Source: an uncultured Arachnia sp.
GTDB taxonomy: Bacteria > Actinomycetota > Actinomycetes > Propionibacteriales > Propionibacteriaceae
Direction of reading: 5' to 3'
NCBI GenBank assembly: GCA_947493705.1
Contig: CANLSH010000012.1
Coordinates: forward strand, 1-64,000
Length of the DNA: 64,000 nucleotides
Below the pieces are notes generated by a model that saw nothing but the letters and a program-made list of their open reading frames with translations, had not been told where the DNA came from and searched no databases. Positions 9,928-19,379 of the stretch are shown here, piece after piece (position 1 is the stretch's first letter; each line of letters starts with the position of its first letter). The translations under genes and the position numbers were made by a program.

Positions 9928-11878
9928 TTCGTCTGCAGGGCGGGTGCCGGGATGGGCGATCATCCCTGCCGCACTGGGTGCTCTGCTGGTCCTGATCCCC
10001 GTGGTGTCCATGGCGGCGCGCGTGGACTGGCTGGAGCTGCCAGCCCTCCTGACGAGTGAGAGTTCAGTCACAGCACTCCTGCTCAGTCTGCGCACAGCGC
10101 TGGCCAGCACCGCGGTGTGCCTCGTGCTGGGTGTCCCGCTGGCACTGGTCCTCGCCCGAGCACAAATCCGAGGCATGCGATGGTTGCGGGCGCTGGTGTT
10201 GTTGCCACTGGTGCTGCCCCCTGTGGTCGGTGGTCTCGCCCTACTGGCCGCCTTCGGCCGCACCGGCTTGGTGGGCCAGCATCTGGAGGCGGGTGGTCTC
10301 CGCATCGCCTTCACCACGGTGGCGGTGGTCCTGGCGCAGGTCTTCGTGTCCATGCCCTTCCTGGTGGTGGGACTCGAAGGAGCCCTGCGCAGTGTGGGAA
10401 CCGAGTACGAGAAGGTGGCCACGACGCACGGCGCCTCCCCCACCCGCACGCTGTTGTGGGTGACCCTGCCGTTGGTTGCACCCGGTCTGGTCTCTGGCAC
10501 CGTGCTCGCTTTCGCTCGGGCGCTGGGCGAATTCGGTGCCACCCTGACATTCGCAGGTTCGCTGCAGGGCACCACTCGCACCCTTCCACTCGAGATCTAT
10601 CTCCAGCGGGAAGTGGACCCGGACCAGGCGCTGGCCCTGTCGTTGCTTCTGATCGTCGTGGCCCTCATCGTCGTTGCACTCGTCCACGGCGATCCCGGTG
10701 CGTCACGGGATCGACGCCAACGCCGGGCCCGGCGTCGAACCACTCCCGCTGCCGACGACACAGTTGAGTTCGCAACGGCGTCGGATGTCCTCAGGTGGCG
10801 CGGCAGCCTGGAGGATCGCGGACACGCCACCGAGATTGTGGTGGCGCCGGGAGAGACCGTGGCTGTGATCGGCGCCAACGGTGCGGGCAAGAGCACGCTC
10901 CTCGGTTTGCTGGCCGGACTGCTGCAGCCGGACGAGGGCCGGTTGACCATTGGCGAAGACGTCCTCGCCGACACCGAAACGTCCAAGGTTGTGCCTCCGC
11001 ACAGGCGACGCGTGGTTCTGCTCGGTCAGCGTCCTCTGCTGTTTCCTCATCTGGATGTTCGGGGAAATGCGGAATTCGGCCCGCGCGCCCGCAAGCAGGA
11101 CCGTCCCGCGGCCATCGCACAACGAGCCCTTGAGGCGGCAGGTGCGGATCAGTGGGCCAGCGGGCCCTCCACCGCCTTGTCCGGGGGGCAGGCTTCACGA
11201 GTGGCCCTCGCACGAGCACTGGCATGCCGTCCACGCGCCCTGCTGCTCGACGAACCCTTTGCTGCGCTGGACGTGGCCAGCGCACCCTCGGCACGAGCCG
11301 CCGTCTCCACCGCTGTGCGTCGGGCCCACTGCCCCACCGTGCTGGTCACCCATGATCTGCTCGATGTGCTTGCACTCGCGGACCGCATCGTTGTTCTGGA
11401 AGCTGGCCGCGTCGTGGAGGCCGGCAGTGTCGCTGAAGTGCTGACGGCCCCCAGGAGTTCATTCGCCGCAGAACTCGCCGGCGTGAATGTGATGCACGGC
11501 ATCCTGCAGTCCGAGGGATCGCTCTCAGTGCAGGGGGGCGTCGTTGTCAGCGGACAGCACAAGGCCGCCGCACCTGTGGGTACGGCGGCCTTTGCGGTGT
11601 TCTCCCCCGGCAGCGTCGCGATCTTCTTGGAGCCCCCACACGGGAGCCCCCGCAATGTCTGGCCGGCCACGGTGACCTCCCTGACGGATCAGGGCGGCAC
11701 CATCCGGGTACGTATGACGATGCAGGACGGCCCGGGGCTCAGGGCAGACCTGACAGCCGCGGCCGTAGCCGAACTGGGGTTGCGGAGCGGAACTGCAGTG
11801 TGGGCTGTTGTGAAGGCAACCGAGGTTGCGCTCCATCAGGCCAAAACTGGCGGGATCAGCCCTCCGCGCTCTCCTTGA
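9920..11878 (+). CDS. modBC: molybdate ABC transporter permease-ATPase fusion (ModB-ModC)
   Basis: A 652-residue fusion. Residues 15-255 form a ModB-type permease with several membrane segments and the EAA-type loop around 158-180. A basic linker (260-275) leads into a ModC ATPase with Walker A GANGAGKS (318-325), the signature LSGGQ followed by [10 protein letters not shown], Walker B LLLDEP and a switch histidine in VLVTHD. A C-terminal TOBE-like molybdate-sensing part follows. In most bacteria these are two genes. The start is placed at GTG 9920, overlapping the end of modA by 8 bp; GTG 9911 is also possible. The 3' end overlaps the convergent thioredoxin gene by 23 bp. Confidence 0.92.
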   Translation: MSDSSAGRVPGWAIIPAALGALLVLIPVVSMAARVDWLELPALLTSESSVTALLLSLRTALASTAVCLVLGVPLALVLARAQIRGMRWLRALVLLPLVLPPVVGGLALLAAFGRTGLVGQHLEAGGLRIAFTTVAVVLAQVFVSMPFLVVGLEGALRSVGTEYEKVATTHGASPTRTLLWVTLPLVAPGLVSGTVLAFARALGEFGATLTFAGSLQGTTRTLPLEIYLQREVDPDQALALSLLLIVVALIVVALVHGDPGASRDRRQRRARRRTTPAADDTVEFATASDVLRWRGSLEDRGHATEIVVAPGETVAVIGANGAGKSTLLGLLAGLLQPDEGRLTIGEDVLADTETSKVVPPHRRRVVLLGQRPLLFPHLDVRGNAEFGPRARKQDRPAAIAQRALEAAGADQWASGPSTALSGGQASRVALARALACRPRALLLDEPFAALDVASAPSARAAVSTAVRRAHCPTVLVTHDLLDVLALADRIVVLEAGRVVEAGSVAEVLTAPRSSFAAELAGVNVMHGILQSEGSLSVQGGVVVSGQHKAAAPVGTAAFAVFSPGSVAIFLEPPHGSPRNVWPATVTSLTDQGGTIRVRMTMQDGPGLRADLTAAAVAELGLRSGTAVWAVVKATEVALHQAKTGGISPPRSP

Positions 11879-12212
11879 GCAGTGCGTCGATGTCCAGATC
11901 CTTGATCTGGGTGATGACCTCGTCGAGCTGCTTGCCGTTCAACAGACCGGACTGGCGAAACACGAGGTTGCCGCGGCGAAATCCCATGATGGTCGGGATG
12001 GACTGGATCTCCAGTGCGCCGGCCAATTCCTGGTTCTCCTCGGTGTCCACCTTGGCGAAGGTGACATCCTCATTGCGGGTGGAAGCCTCTTCGTAAATTG
12101 GGCCGAAACGCTTGCACGGACCACACCATTCAGCCCAGAAATCAATGAGAACCACCTCATTGTCCTCAACGGTGCTGGCGAAGTTGTCCTTGTTCAGTGC
12201 AGTGGTTGCCAC
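11856..12212 (-). CDS. trxA: thioredoxin
   Basis: A 118-residue cytosolic disulfide reductase with the active site WCGPCK (Cys30 and Cys33 from the chosen start) and the cis-proline segment SIPTIM. The fold is complete. The GTG at 12212 is preferred because AAGGA lies 9 nt upstream and family members usually start just before ALxKDNF; an ATG at 12230 would add six residues and lacks a ribosome-binding site. A 14-bp palindrome lies upstream. It converges on modBC with a 23-bp overlap. Confidence 0.93.
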   Translation of the reverse strand: MATTALNKDNFASTVEDNEVVLIDFWAEWCGPCKRFGPIYEEASTRNEDVTFAKVDTEENQELAGALEIQSIPTIMGFRRGNLVFRQSGLLNGKQLDEVITQIKDLDIDALLKESAEG

Positions 12213-12238
12213 AGTGATCGATCCTTCCATCTAGATGT

Positions 12239-12252
12239 CATGACTCGTCATG
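12239..12252. promoter_or_regulatory. palindrome upstream of trxA
   Basis: CATGACTCGTCATG is a perfect inverted repeat with 6-bp arms and a 2-bp centre, about 27 bp upstream of the trxA start. It could be an operator, but no cognate regulator is known from the sequence. Confidence 0.35.
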
Positions 12253-12290
12253 GCACAACCCCGTCGAGGGCGGAAGTATTCCCGGCTCAC

Positions 12291-13031
12291 CTACTTGATG
12301 GCGACGATCCTGCGCATTGGCAATGGCACACGCACAGGATCCTTGGCGGCGCGGGAGGCGAGGAAGTCGATGGCACTCGCTGCGCGGACCCTGTCGCCTG
12401 CCGGTCGTAGCCCACCCACCAGCAGCTCAGCGTCTGCACGATTGCGCACCTCGAAGTGGTGACGCCCTCGTGAGTCCTCCATCTTCGTCAATCCCACTTC
12501 GCCCAGCATGGTTTTGGCTCGGAATTCGACAGTGCCGGGTAGATGGGGACTCACCCGCAGGTACGCCCCGAGTTGGCTGGCGATCCGAACATCCTCCATG
12601 TTCATCGGCCGGAGCGACGGCGTCAGGCCAGCGAAGACTCCTCCGGGCCGCAGAACACGTGCCACCTCTTCAAGGAACATCATGCGATCCTCAGCGAGCC
12701 CCAACCCCAAACTGGTGACGACCGCATCGAAAGAGCCATCAGAGAAGGGCAGGCGCATCGGGTCAGCCTGCACGAGCGGACGGCCATCATCCTCAGCACG
12801 CAGGCAGGACTCGGTTTCGTCCACGCTGACGACGAGCCGACCCGGACTCTTGAGCCGCGGCCCCAGACCGCTGGCACCACATGAGAGATCGAGCACCAAG
12901 CGAGCCGATGACGAGACTGCGCGCGCCACCCACTCATAAGGGGTGTGATCACCGCCCAAAGTCCTCTGCAATACCCGGTCCATGGCCTTGGGGCGGCCGG
13001 GACCGAACCATCGATGCTCCGACACGCTCAC
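12291..13031 (-). CDS. class I SAM-dependent methyltransferase
   Basis: A 246-residue protein with a Rossmann-type SAM-binding fold: motif I is [13 protein letters not shown] (Gly-rich loop), the acidic end of beta2 is VVSVDE, and the post-II region is [17 protein letters not shown] followed by [19 protein letters not shown]. This resembles the UbiE/BioC-like Methyltransf_11 group. The substrate cannot be told. The GTG start overlaps the stop of the dtxR gene by 4 bp (GTGA), so the two are co-translated and the methyltransferase is probably in the same regulatory unit. Confidence 0.85.
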   Translation of the reverse strand: MSVSEHRWFGPGRPKAMDRVLQRTLGGDHTPYEWVARAVSSSARLVLDLSCGASGLGPRLKSPGRLVVSVDETESCLRAEDDGRPLVQADPMRLPFSDGSFDAVVTSLGLGLAEDRMMFLEEVARVLRPGGVFAGLTPSLRPMNMEDVRIASQLGAYLRVSPHLPGTVEFRAKTMLGEVGLTKMEDSRGRHHFEVRNRADAELLVGGLRPAGDRVRAASAIDFLASRAAKDPVRVPLPMRRIVAIK

Positions 13032-13723
13032 TGCTGGTTGTCCTCAACGAACAGGAGTTCTGAGGCGGCATCATCGATCAGGCATGTGCCAGCGTCGGTG
13101 CGCACGTTCAGCCCGTGCGGCACAAGTCGAGCCGTGAAAGCTGCCCCGGGCTTCAGCTCCAGGCTCGCCATCACCTCGATCAGTTCCGCGTTCGCCTGTA
13201 CATTCTCACTCATTCGTACGAGTGTGGCCGTCGCCCATTCCCCAGACTTCACGAGTTGGGACAGGGGAACCACCCCTTCTGTGAAGGGAGTGTCGTCCAT
13301 ATCGATGCCAAGTTCCCGCAGCCCGGGAATGGGATTGCCATAGGGAGACCTTGTGGGCGAGTGCAGAATCTCGACCAGTCGACGTTCAACGTCCGTGGAA
13401 ATCACGTGCTCCCAGCGGCAGGCCTCATCATGCACCTTGTCCCACTCCAGCCCGATGACCTCAGTGAGGAGGCATTCGGCGAGCCGGTGTTTGCGCATGA
13501 CACCCGTGGCCAGACCGGTGCCCTTCTCAGTCAGGCTGATCGTGCGATCCGGTTCGACAACCAGCAGCCCGTCGCGCTCCATCCGTGCCACCGTCTGGGA
13601 CACGGTGGGTCCGGACTGGTGCAACCGCTCGGCGATACGGGCGCGCAGCGGAGGCACACCCTCTTCAATCAGTTCATACACGGTCCGCAAATACATTTCC
13701 GTCGTGTCGATCAGATCACTCAT
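13028..13723 (-). CDS. dtxR: DtxR/IdeR-family metal-dependent repressor
   Basis: A 231-residue iron (or manganese) dependent transcription repressor. The N-terminus reads [15 protein letters not shown], followed by the winged helix. Metal ligands fall at the same numbers as in diphtheria DtxR: Met10, Cys102, Glu105, His106 for the primary site and His79, Glu83, His98 for the ancillary site. The dimerisation domain and C-terminal SH3-like domain (from about residue 150) are present. This strongly supports a functional Fe2+ sensor that controls iron uptake genes elsewhere. It is followed by an overlapping methyltransferase gene. Confidence 0.93.
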   Translation of the reverse strand: MSDLIDTTEMYLRTVYELIEEGVPPLRARIAERLHQSGPTVSQTVARMERDGLLVVEPDRTISLTEKGTGLATGVMRKHRLAECLLTEVIGLEWDKVHDEACRWEHVISTDVERRLVEILHSPTRSPYGNPIPGLRELGIDMDDTPFTEGVVPLSQLVKSGEWATATLVRMSENVQANAELIEVMASLELKPGAAFTARLVPHGLNVRTDAGTCLIDDAASELLFVEDNQQ

Positions 13724-13787
13724 GCACCCTGCCTTCCCTCCCCCATCCTAAGGCGTAGAACTCCTCGTCGGGCGCAGTGCTCTCTGG

Positions 13788-14477
13788 TCAACGCTTCTCA
13801 AGGCTCACCAGAAAGTCGATCGTCCCGGTCGGCTCAACACTCACGAAACCGAGGTTCGGTGGTTCGACCCCCACCTCGGTCCATTCCATGGCAATCGCGC
13901 CGGAGGCTATGAGCCGTTCTCCTGAGCGTAGGACGGTGACGTCCACTGGTTTGCGCACCGTGGTGCCCTTGAGGGTCAGATCCACCTGTGTGGGAATCGT
14001 CGTGGTCGAGCCGTCGTCGGGAATCTCAGCGGGACCTGCCGGTTCGGCCAGGACGATTGTGGCGGTGGGGTGGGTGGAAGCGTCAGCAATATCCTCGCCG
14101 CGAAACTGGCTGTCGCGATTTCGGCTGTCAGTGGCGATGTCGGCGACCTGGACTTCGAATCGTGCCTCGGTCAAGGTGTTGTCGACGATTCGCGCCTCAC
14201 CGGCGACCTGATCCGTGGATCCCACGACAGTCACCGGTTCGCCCCTCAGGATCTCGTCCACGGTGTATCCGGCGGCCGTGGTGTTGGGTGGCTCGCCGGG
14301 CACGACGGTCCACGTCCCGTCGAGCTCAACAGTAGGAGCCTCGGCTCCCGCCGTGGCCACGGCGGCCGCCGGAGCGTCGTCTCCGCCACGGGCCGCTTTG
14401 TAAATGTAGGGCGCGGCGACGATCAGGGCGACAACGACCACCAGTACGCCGAGGATCCAAGGGAGCTTCTTCTTCAT
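13788..14477 (-). CDS. YceI-family membrane-anchored protein
   Basis: A 229-residue protein with a KKK start, one N-terminal membrane segment (about residues 5-25) and an external YceI lipocalin-like domain (about 60-229) with the segment SRNRDSQFRGEDIADASTHP, typical of the family. YceI domains bind polyisoprenoids or other amphiphiles. The start at 14477 is favoured over the ORF limit because TACACT lies 7 nt upstream, which fits a leaderless transcript and gives a proper membrane anchor. Confidence 0.88.
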   Translation of the reverse strand: MKKKLPWILGVLVVVVALIVAAPYIYKAARGGDDAPAAAVATAGAEAPTVELDGTWTVVPGEPPNTTAAGYTVDEILRGEPVTVVGSTDQVAGEARIVDNTLTEARFEVQVADIATDSRNRDSQFRGEDIADASTHPTATIVLAEPAGPAEIPDDGSTTTIPTQVDLTLKGTTVRKPVDVTVLRSGERLIASGAIAMEWTEVGVEPPNLGFVSVEPTGTIDFLVSLEKR

Positions 14478-14562
14478 GTATGCAAGTGTAAAAACCGTTC
14501 CAAGGTTTACGTGCAGCCTCAAAGCGTGCTGTTGGGCTGGTGCGGATCAACTGTGACGGCGA

Positions 14563-15216
14563 ATGCCGGACTACTGTTGTGAGGTGCTTCCCGCTTCTGC
14601 GTTCTTGGGGTTCTTCCTGATCGTGACCCCGCTCGCTGTCACTCCCGGCGCAAGTTTCACCCTCGTGAGCGCCCGCGGTGTCGCGGGAGATCGGCGTGGG
14701 GCATGGGCGACGATCGCTGGTACCGCTGCCGGGATCGCCACTCATGCGGTGCTCGCCGGGGTGGGCCTCGCCGCCGCTGTGATGCGCTCCGCAGAGGTTT
14801 ACATTGCCATTCGCATCCTCGGCGCGGCCTACTTGATCGGGCTTGGAGTTGTGCTGATGTGGCAGAGTCGACGCACAGAAGCGTTCAGCAACGGGCATAG
14901 CGCCGGAGTTTCGGCGTCGGTAGGGGTGCAGGCGCGGCGGGCGTATGTAGCGAATGTCCTCAACGTCAAGGCCGCGTCCGTCTACCTCACCCTTGCGCCG
15001 CAGTTCATACCCGCCTTCTCGGTGGGCGTAGTCTCGATGTTGCTCCTAGCTACGGTGCACATCCTCGTCATGGCGGCCTGGCTCGGGATCTGGTCCACCG
15101 GCCTCACGGCCCTGGCTTCGCACTTCGACCCGCAGAGTTGGCGTCGTCGCATTGACGCACTCGGCGGCGCAGTCCTGGTCTTTCTCGGCATCCGCTCGGT
15201 CGCTGAGATCCAATGA
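14563..15216 (+). CDS. LysE/RhtB-family exporter
   Basis: A 217-residue inner-membrane protein with about six hydrophobic segments. The N-terminal signature FFLIVTPLAVTPGASFTLV and the segment GIATHAVLAGVGLAAAV match the LysE/RhtB amino-acid efflux family. It transports amino acids or similar small molecules outward; the substrate is unknown. It stands alone, with a gene-free stretch of about 280 bp downstream. Confidence 0.85.
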   Translation: MPDYCCEVLPASAFLGFFLIVTPLAVTPGASFTLVSARGVAGDRRGAWATIAGTAAGIATHAVLAGVGLAAAVMRSAEVYIAIRILGAAYLIGLGVVLMWQSRRTEAFSNGHSAGVSASVGVQARRAYVANVLNVKAASVYLTLAPQFIPAFSVGVVSMLLLATVHILVMAAWLGIWSTGLTALASHFDPQSWRRRIDALGGAVLVFLGIRSVAEIQ

Positions 15217-15498
15217 TGCATCGCACAGACAAGCAGACATCCCTTCAGCTCGATGTCACATCCCCTCCCAGACACCGTCCGTTCTGAGACCGAAGCAGCT
15301 CTTCACGTTGGAAGTGTCTGGCGCAGATGTAGGGAGCAGGCATTCCTGGATGCCCAGTCAGCTGATCCGTCGGAAGTGGGGTGTGAGGATCAGATCGTCG
15401 ACTCAGTTGCTCGACTTGCCTGTCACCAGATCACGAACGGGCGCTGGAAGATGCGGCGGGGGTCGTTTTGAACGGTCGGATGGAGGGTGGCCCGTAGA

Positions 15499-16467
15499 TC
15501 AGGTGGGCAACGGGAAGCGCTGAGGCGTCGCCATCGCGAGATCCCGTAAAAAAGCCCCCTGTCGGTCATCGGCCCAGGCGCGGGATTCGCTGTCCTCCAG
15601 CACCCATGACCCTTCCTCCCAGAGCATGTGTTCAAGAGCGGCCGGCCACAGTTCGCGCTCGCGGGCGGTGAGGTCCACACAGCGCAGGTAGGCGCTGGCG
15701 AAAGAGTGCCACTCCTGCGCAGTGAACAAACGTCCCGGCGCGGTGGGGCATTCGCTGTGGAAGAGCACGACTGCCATAGCCAGATCGAACAGTCTCGGTT
15801 CGAGGCCGCCGTTGTCCGGGTCCACCAGCGTCGGTCTGCCGCTCTGGTTGAAGACCAAGTTGTTGGCCTTGTAGTCGCTGCTCACGCCGGTGCGCGGCAG
15901 AGGCATCGCCTCGTCAGCGGTGCGCAGTAGGGGCAACGACCGTGCCCACCAATGATCGGCGAGTCGGTGCAGCGCGGCGCTAGCCGATGGTGCGTCGTCC
16001 CCCATGTGCTCCGCAACGATGGCACCGAGAGTGACCAGGTCACCGTCCACATCATCGCGCGAGCTATCCGGCCACTCATACGGGCGCAACTCGTCAAGGA
16101 CGGCAGGCACCACGGGTGTTGAGTGCAGCCGCCCCAGAAGATCGCCTGCGGCCATGGCATCACTCATCTCGTAGGGCCTGCCGTCGACGTACGGGTAGGC
16201 GACCCACCAGTCCTCCCCCAGCTGTTGTGGATTCGCAGGTCCAAGGTCTACGGGAGCCACCACAGGCAAACCAGCATCGACCAACACGGAAGTCCATCGC
16301 GACATCGCGGCGGCGCGTTGTGCGTTAGCCGCCGTTCGCTTGACCACCACCTTTCGCCCATCGCGGCTTCTGGCTTGATACACCGGCGCCCACGGGCTGA
16401 GTGATTCGTCGGAGACCTCCATGAGGTCAAAGGCACTTGCGAGGTCTGCGATAGGAGGAGCCGCCAT
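15499..16467 (-). CDS. aminoglycoside phosphotransferase-like kinase
   Basis: A 322-residue protein of the APH/choline-kinase fold. The ATP-binding lysine lies in GRKVVVKRTA. The catalytic segment is VSSDYKANNLVF, with the Asp and the downstream Asn of the Brenner motif but without the usual His before the Asp. The Mg-binding DxD is in TLVDPDNGG. The C-terminal half is helical and tryptophan rich. The substrate is unknown; fructosamine, homoserine, choline or an antibiotic are possible. The start at 16467 (MAAPP) is provisional since no clear ribosome-binding site is seen. It lies at the start of the accessory block. Confidence 0.75.
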   Translation of the reverse strand: MAAPPIADLASAFDLMEVSDESLSPWAPVYQARSRDGRKVVVKRTAANAQRAAAMSRWTSVLVDAGLPVVAPVDLGPANPQQLGEDWWVAYPYVDGRPYEMSDAMAAGDLLGRLHSTPVVPAVLDELRPYEWPDSSRDDVDGDLVTLGAIVAEHMGDDAPSASAALHRLADHWWARSLPLLRTADEAMPLPRTGVSSDYKANNLVFNQSGRPTLVDPDNGGLEPRLFDLAMAVVLFHSECPTAPGRLFTAQEWHSFASAYLRCVDLTARERELWPAALEHMLWEEGSWVLEDSESRAWADDRQGAFLRDLAMATPQRFPLPT

Positions 16468-16721
16468 GACTGACAGCCCATCAGGAACCTTTGCGGCGAG
16501 CAAACCCTCATGTGGGGGCATCCACGGCCAGTGGCGGCGGCAACGCACCCCAATGGGGCCACATCATCGGAGCGAAGAAGGTGACCCGGCTCCTGACCAC
16601 GACCGACATTGCGGCACCCAAGTGGCAAGTCCTCCGACGCCACGCCACGTCTTATGAGCGGTCACGATCAGTCGGCGCACAGCTGCATCGATCAGGGACG
16701 GCCTACAGCCATGGACGTTTC

Positions 16722-17135
16722 TCACATCCTGCGTCTGCCTACGGACCGCTCAACTACCGCCTGAGTTACAGGAGTGCCTTGGTGAAAGCGCATTACAGGT
16801 GGCTCGACGCTGATGTCCCAGATAGAGGCGTGTCTGCTGTCGTTTGGGAAGCCGCACACAAGATAAGTGACGAGCACCAGGTTTCGTGAAAGTGCCACGA
16901 ATGCCCATTCGTCCACGACGGGCGACTCGTCAATGTCTTCTTGGATGAGTGCACGCACCAGCTCCTCACGGTCCCACAGGCGACCGGACCTTCCGATCTC
17001 CACGAAGTCTTGGTGCAGCAACGTCTTGACGCGCAGGCCGTCCCTTCGCGTAACCGACGACATGAGGTCGAGTTCCGCCGCTTTGATGACTGTTTCGTAT
17101 CCCACGCGACCGAGTCTTCCACGCTGATTGATCAT
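16722..17135 (-). CDS. DUF4440/NTF2-like protein from an internal start (alternative product)
   Basis: Within the fused frame an ATG at 17135 is preceded by GGGGAG (17143-17148) at a 7-nt distance, a better site than most starts in this window. It would yield a 137-residue NTF2-like protein on its own. Members of this family are single-domain proteins of about this size. Whether it is made separately cannot be told from sequence. Confidence 0.45.
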   Translation of the reverse strand: MINQRGRLGRVGYETVIKAAELDLMSSVTRRDGLRVKTLLHQDFVEIGRSGRLWDREELVRALIQEDIDESPVVDEWAFVALSRNLVLVTYLVCGFPNDSRHASIWDISVEPPVMRFHQGTPVTQAVVERSVGRRRM

Positions 17136-18077
17136 CGCTATGCTCCCCAAACGCTCAGATTTAACCTGATCCGCCCGTCCCAGAAGCCGTCGTTTTTGAA
17201 TGTTCGCTAAGCCGACCGATCGTGAGAGCACTCGCCTCACGGGACACGAGCGGGTCAGATCACCGGCGACGATCGAAAACATCAACGGGATCTTCGGACT
17301 CGTGCCCGGGAGTACCCATCCTGCGTCAGTGGGTTCCAGGTTCGGCAGTGCTTTCCACGGCATCGCCTGATGCTCGTCGAAGGCCTCGATCTCAAGACCG
17401 GCGCCGAGCAGTGAACCGAAAATCACTGCGAGGTCGTGCGGCCATTGATACGTGACGGAGTTGGCCATCCGGGTGTCGCTCGCGTAAGTCACTCCGTCGT
17501 CGAATCTGATTGGAGATGTCGAGTGGAAGTAGGGTTCCCCAACGACGAGCTTTCCATCGTCTCGTTCATACTCCATGACGTTCATCATCGGGTGGCCGTC
17601 GTAGACCAGGAACACTCCCCCTGGCCGAAGAAGCCGATGGATGCTCTGTGCCCAAGGGTCGAGATCACTGAGCCAGGTGAGGACGCCGACAGAGGTGAAG
17701 ACAACGTCGAATGATCGACCGAGGAGATCGGGAGCATCCTCGTTGGCGCATTGCACGAACGTTGCGTTTGGAAGACCAGCTCGTTCCGCGAGGTCAACGG
17801 CGGCGCGGATGGCTTCCCTTGACAGATCGGTACCGACGATGTTGGCACCCCTTCGGGCGAAACTGAGCGTGTCGAGTCCAATGTGACACTGGAGGTGCAC
17901 CATATCGACGCCAACGAAAGAGCCGTTCGGGAGAAAGGGAGCAAGCAATTTCGCTTCCACGCCGGCCCAGACCGCGCTGGGATTGCGGACGAAAGCGCTT
18001 GCGTTGTAGGCCACGAGGTGGTCTTCAACGCGCTCGTCCCAGTTGCGCATGTTTGCTTCGACGTGATCACTCAGCAT
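16722..18077 (-). CDS. methyltransferase fused to a DUF4440/NTF2-like domain
   Basis: A 451-residue open frame with two unrelated parts. Residues 1-273 form a class I SAM methyltransferase (VDMVHLQCHIGLDTLSFAR as motif I region, VGTDLSREAI, RLLRPGGVFLVYDGHP). Residues 274-314 look like a low-information linker. From about 322 a small NTF2/DUF4440-like fold follows (ELDLMSSVTRRDG, LHQDFVEIGRSGRLWDREELV). A good ribosome-binding site and ATG exist at the second part (17135), so this is probably two former genes joined by loss of a stop, or a true fusion that keeps an internal start. GAGAGG lies 7 nt before the 18077 start. Confidence 0.8.
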   Translation of the reverse strand: MLSDHVEANMRNWDERVEDHLVAYNASAFVRNPSAVWAGVEAKLLAPFLPNGSFVGVDMVHLQCHIGLDTLSFARRGANIVGTDLSREAIRAAVDLAERAGLPNATFVQCANEDAPDLLGRSFDVVFTSVGVLTWLSDLDPWAQSIHRLLRPGGVFLVYDGHPMMNVMEYERDDGKLVVGEPYFHSTSPIRFDDGVTYASDTRMANSVTYQWPHDLAVIFGSLLGAGLEIEAFDEHQAMPWKALPNLEPTDAGWVLPGTSPKIPLMFSIVAGDLTRSCPVRRVLSRSVGLANIQKRRLLGRADQVKSERLGSIAMINQRGRLGRVGYETVIKAAELDLMSSVTRRDGLRVKTLLHQDFVEIGRSGRLWDREELVRALIQEDIDESPVVDEWAFVALSRNLVLVTYLVCGFPNDSRHASIWDISVEPPVMRFHQGTPVTQAVVERSVGRRRM

Positions 18078-18245
18078 GGCTGACCTCTCTTATCCATCTC
18101 GTCCATTTCCCAACTTGCTTACTCATCCCTGACATCAACCGAGCCGACGCAAAACTTGACACATCATTGCGCTCGCGCTGACCTCGGTCTGACACAACCG
18201 GCCACGGACTGATCTGTCGCCCACAAACCCTGAGACCATCACGGG

Positions 18246-18707
18246 GTGAGTAAGAAACAGAAAACGAAGTGGGCCAACCCTGAGCCGCGGATCCATCACG
18301 AGATCGCGCTCTGGGCTGCGGCTTGCGCTGAGCGGGCTCTACCGATATTCGAGGAACTACGACCTGGCGATGATCGACCGCGCTCCGCTATCGCAGCGAT
18401 GTTTGCGTGGGAACGCGGGGAACTACCGATGACCGCGTGCCGCACTGCGGCCTTCGCCGCTCATGCCGCTGCGCGTGAGGCAGCTGAAGTGGGCGGACCG
18501 GCCGCCGTTGCAGCGGCACGCGCAGCGGGACAGGCGTGTGCGGTGGCTCACATGTTCGATCACTCACCACACGCCGCCACCTACGCCGCGCAAGCCGTCG
18601 GCCTCTACCACGGCAACAAGACTGCCCGCGACCAAGAGCGCATCTGGCAGTGGGAACTCTTGGCTCCTGAACTGCGCTCAATCGGCTTCCCCAAAGGGTT
18701 GCGCTAA
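18246..18707 (+). CDS. Imm5-like putative immunity protein
   Basis: A 153-residue alanine-rich helical protein resembling the Imm5 family (segments HEIALWAAACAERALPIFEE, GDDRPRSAIAA, AAGQACAVAHMFDH, WQWELLAPELRSIGFP). Imm5 proteins are found as immunity partners in polymorphic toxin loci. Here no toxin gene is adjacent: upstream is a methyltransferase on the other strand, downstream a DUF1428 gene on the other strand. It is therefore an orphan immunity gene or has another role. The start is GTG at 18246. Confidence 0.7.
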   Translation: MSKKQKTKWANPEPRIHHEIALWAAACAERALPIFEELRPGDDRPRSAIAAMFAWERGELPMTACRTAAFAAHAAAREAAEVGGPAAVAAARAAGQACAVAHMFDHSPHAATYAAQAVGLYHGNKTARDQERIWQWELLAPELRSIGFPKGLR

Positions 18708-18838
18708 CTCTGCTCGAATTCCACTGTCGCGGACGCTTGCCCGCAGGGCGCAGACGCCCTGCGAAATGCTCCCAGAAGGACCGTTTATGGACGCTCGGGA
18801 GTCCCATTGCTTTCGGCAGCGGATTGGTGTGATTGCTT

Positions 18839-19261
18839 TCAGGAGGGCTCATCGCCGAGGGCCGGCAGGATCATCGCCGTTTCGAAGCTCGCTGCGACCA
18901 GACGACCACCGTCGAAGATGGGATCCTCGTCAAGTGTGGCGAGAACGCGAGGGTCTTTCGTGGCGGCCGCTGTTCCCCGATCACGGGCGTCTTTTGATGG
19001 CCATTCCGTGATCGAGACGACGACCGACTCTGAAGTGGTCGCGCCCGCAACAGTCGCAAACTCTCGCAGCTCACCAGTGTCGTATGCCACGCCATCGGCG
19101 TGGAAGTCGTCTTGATTGACTGGATCACTGACCTGCCAGTACTCGACGATCTTGGTGGCTCCGTGCTCTCGATAGACATTTGCCATTCGGTGAGCGAACA
19201 CCAGATAGGCGTCCTTGCGGTCAGTAGAAACTGGAACGACGGTGATATCGGTAAAGGCCAT
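18839..19261 (-). CDS. DUF1428-like protein (YbaA family)
   Basis: A 140-residue protein beginning MAFTDITVVPVSTDRKDAYLV in part, with HRMANVYREHGATKIVEYWQV and VVSITEWPSKDARDRG, which fit the DUF1428 dimeric ferredoxin-like fold. Function is unknown. The start at 19261 is chosen because TACGAT lies 6 nt upstream (leaderless pattern) and because the conserved domain begins there; the longer upstream ORF is not family-like. Confidence 0.75.
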   Translation of the reverse strand: MAFTDITVVPVSTDRKDAYLVFAHRMANVYREHGATKIVEYWQVSDPVNQDDFHADGVAYDTGELREFATVAGATTSESVVVSITEWPSKDARDRGTAAATKDPRVLATLDEDPIFDGGRLVAASFETAMILPALGDEPS

Positions 19262-19379
19262 AGCGGCATCGTAGGCGGCCGCACCCGGGTGGCTCGCCCG
19301 CAGGTCCCATAGCGTGCCCTCAGTGCTGGATGGTCGAGGTTCTTCCCTCTCACAAACGACCTCATTTGATACAGAGGAC

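Noticed and set aside
15423..15500. Minus-strand peptide fragment of about 25 residues near DLRATLHPTVQNDPRRI
   Set aside because: It looks vaguely like a piece of an oxidoreductase relic, but it is too short and I could not place it in a family.
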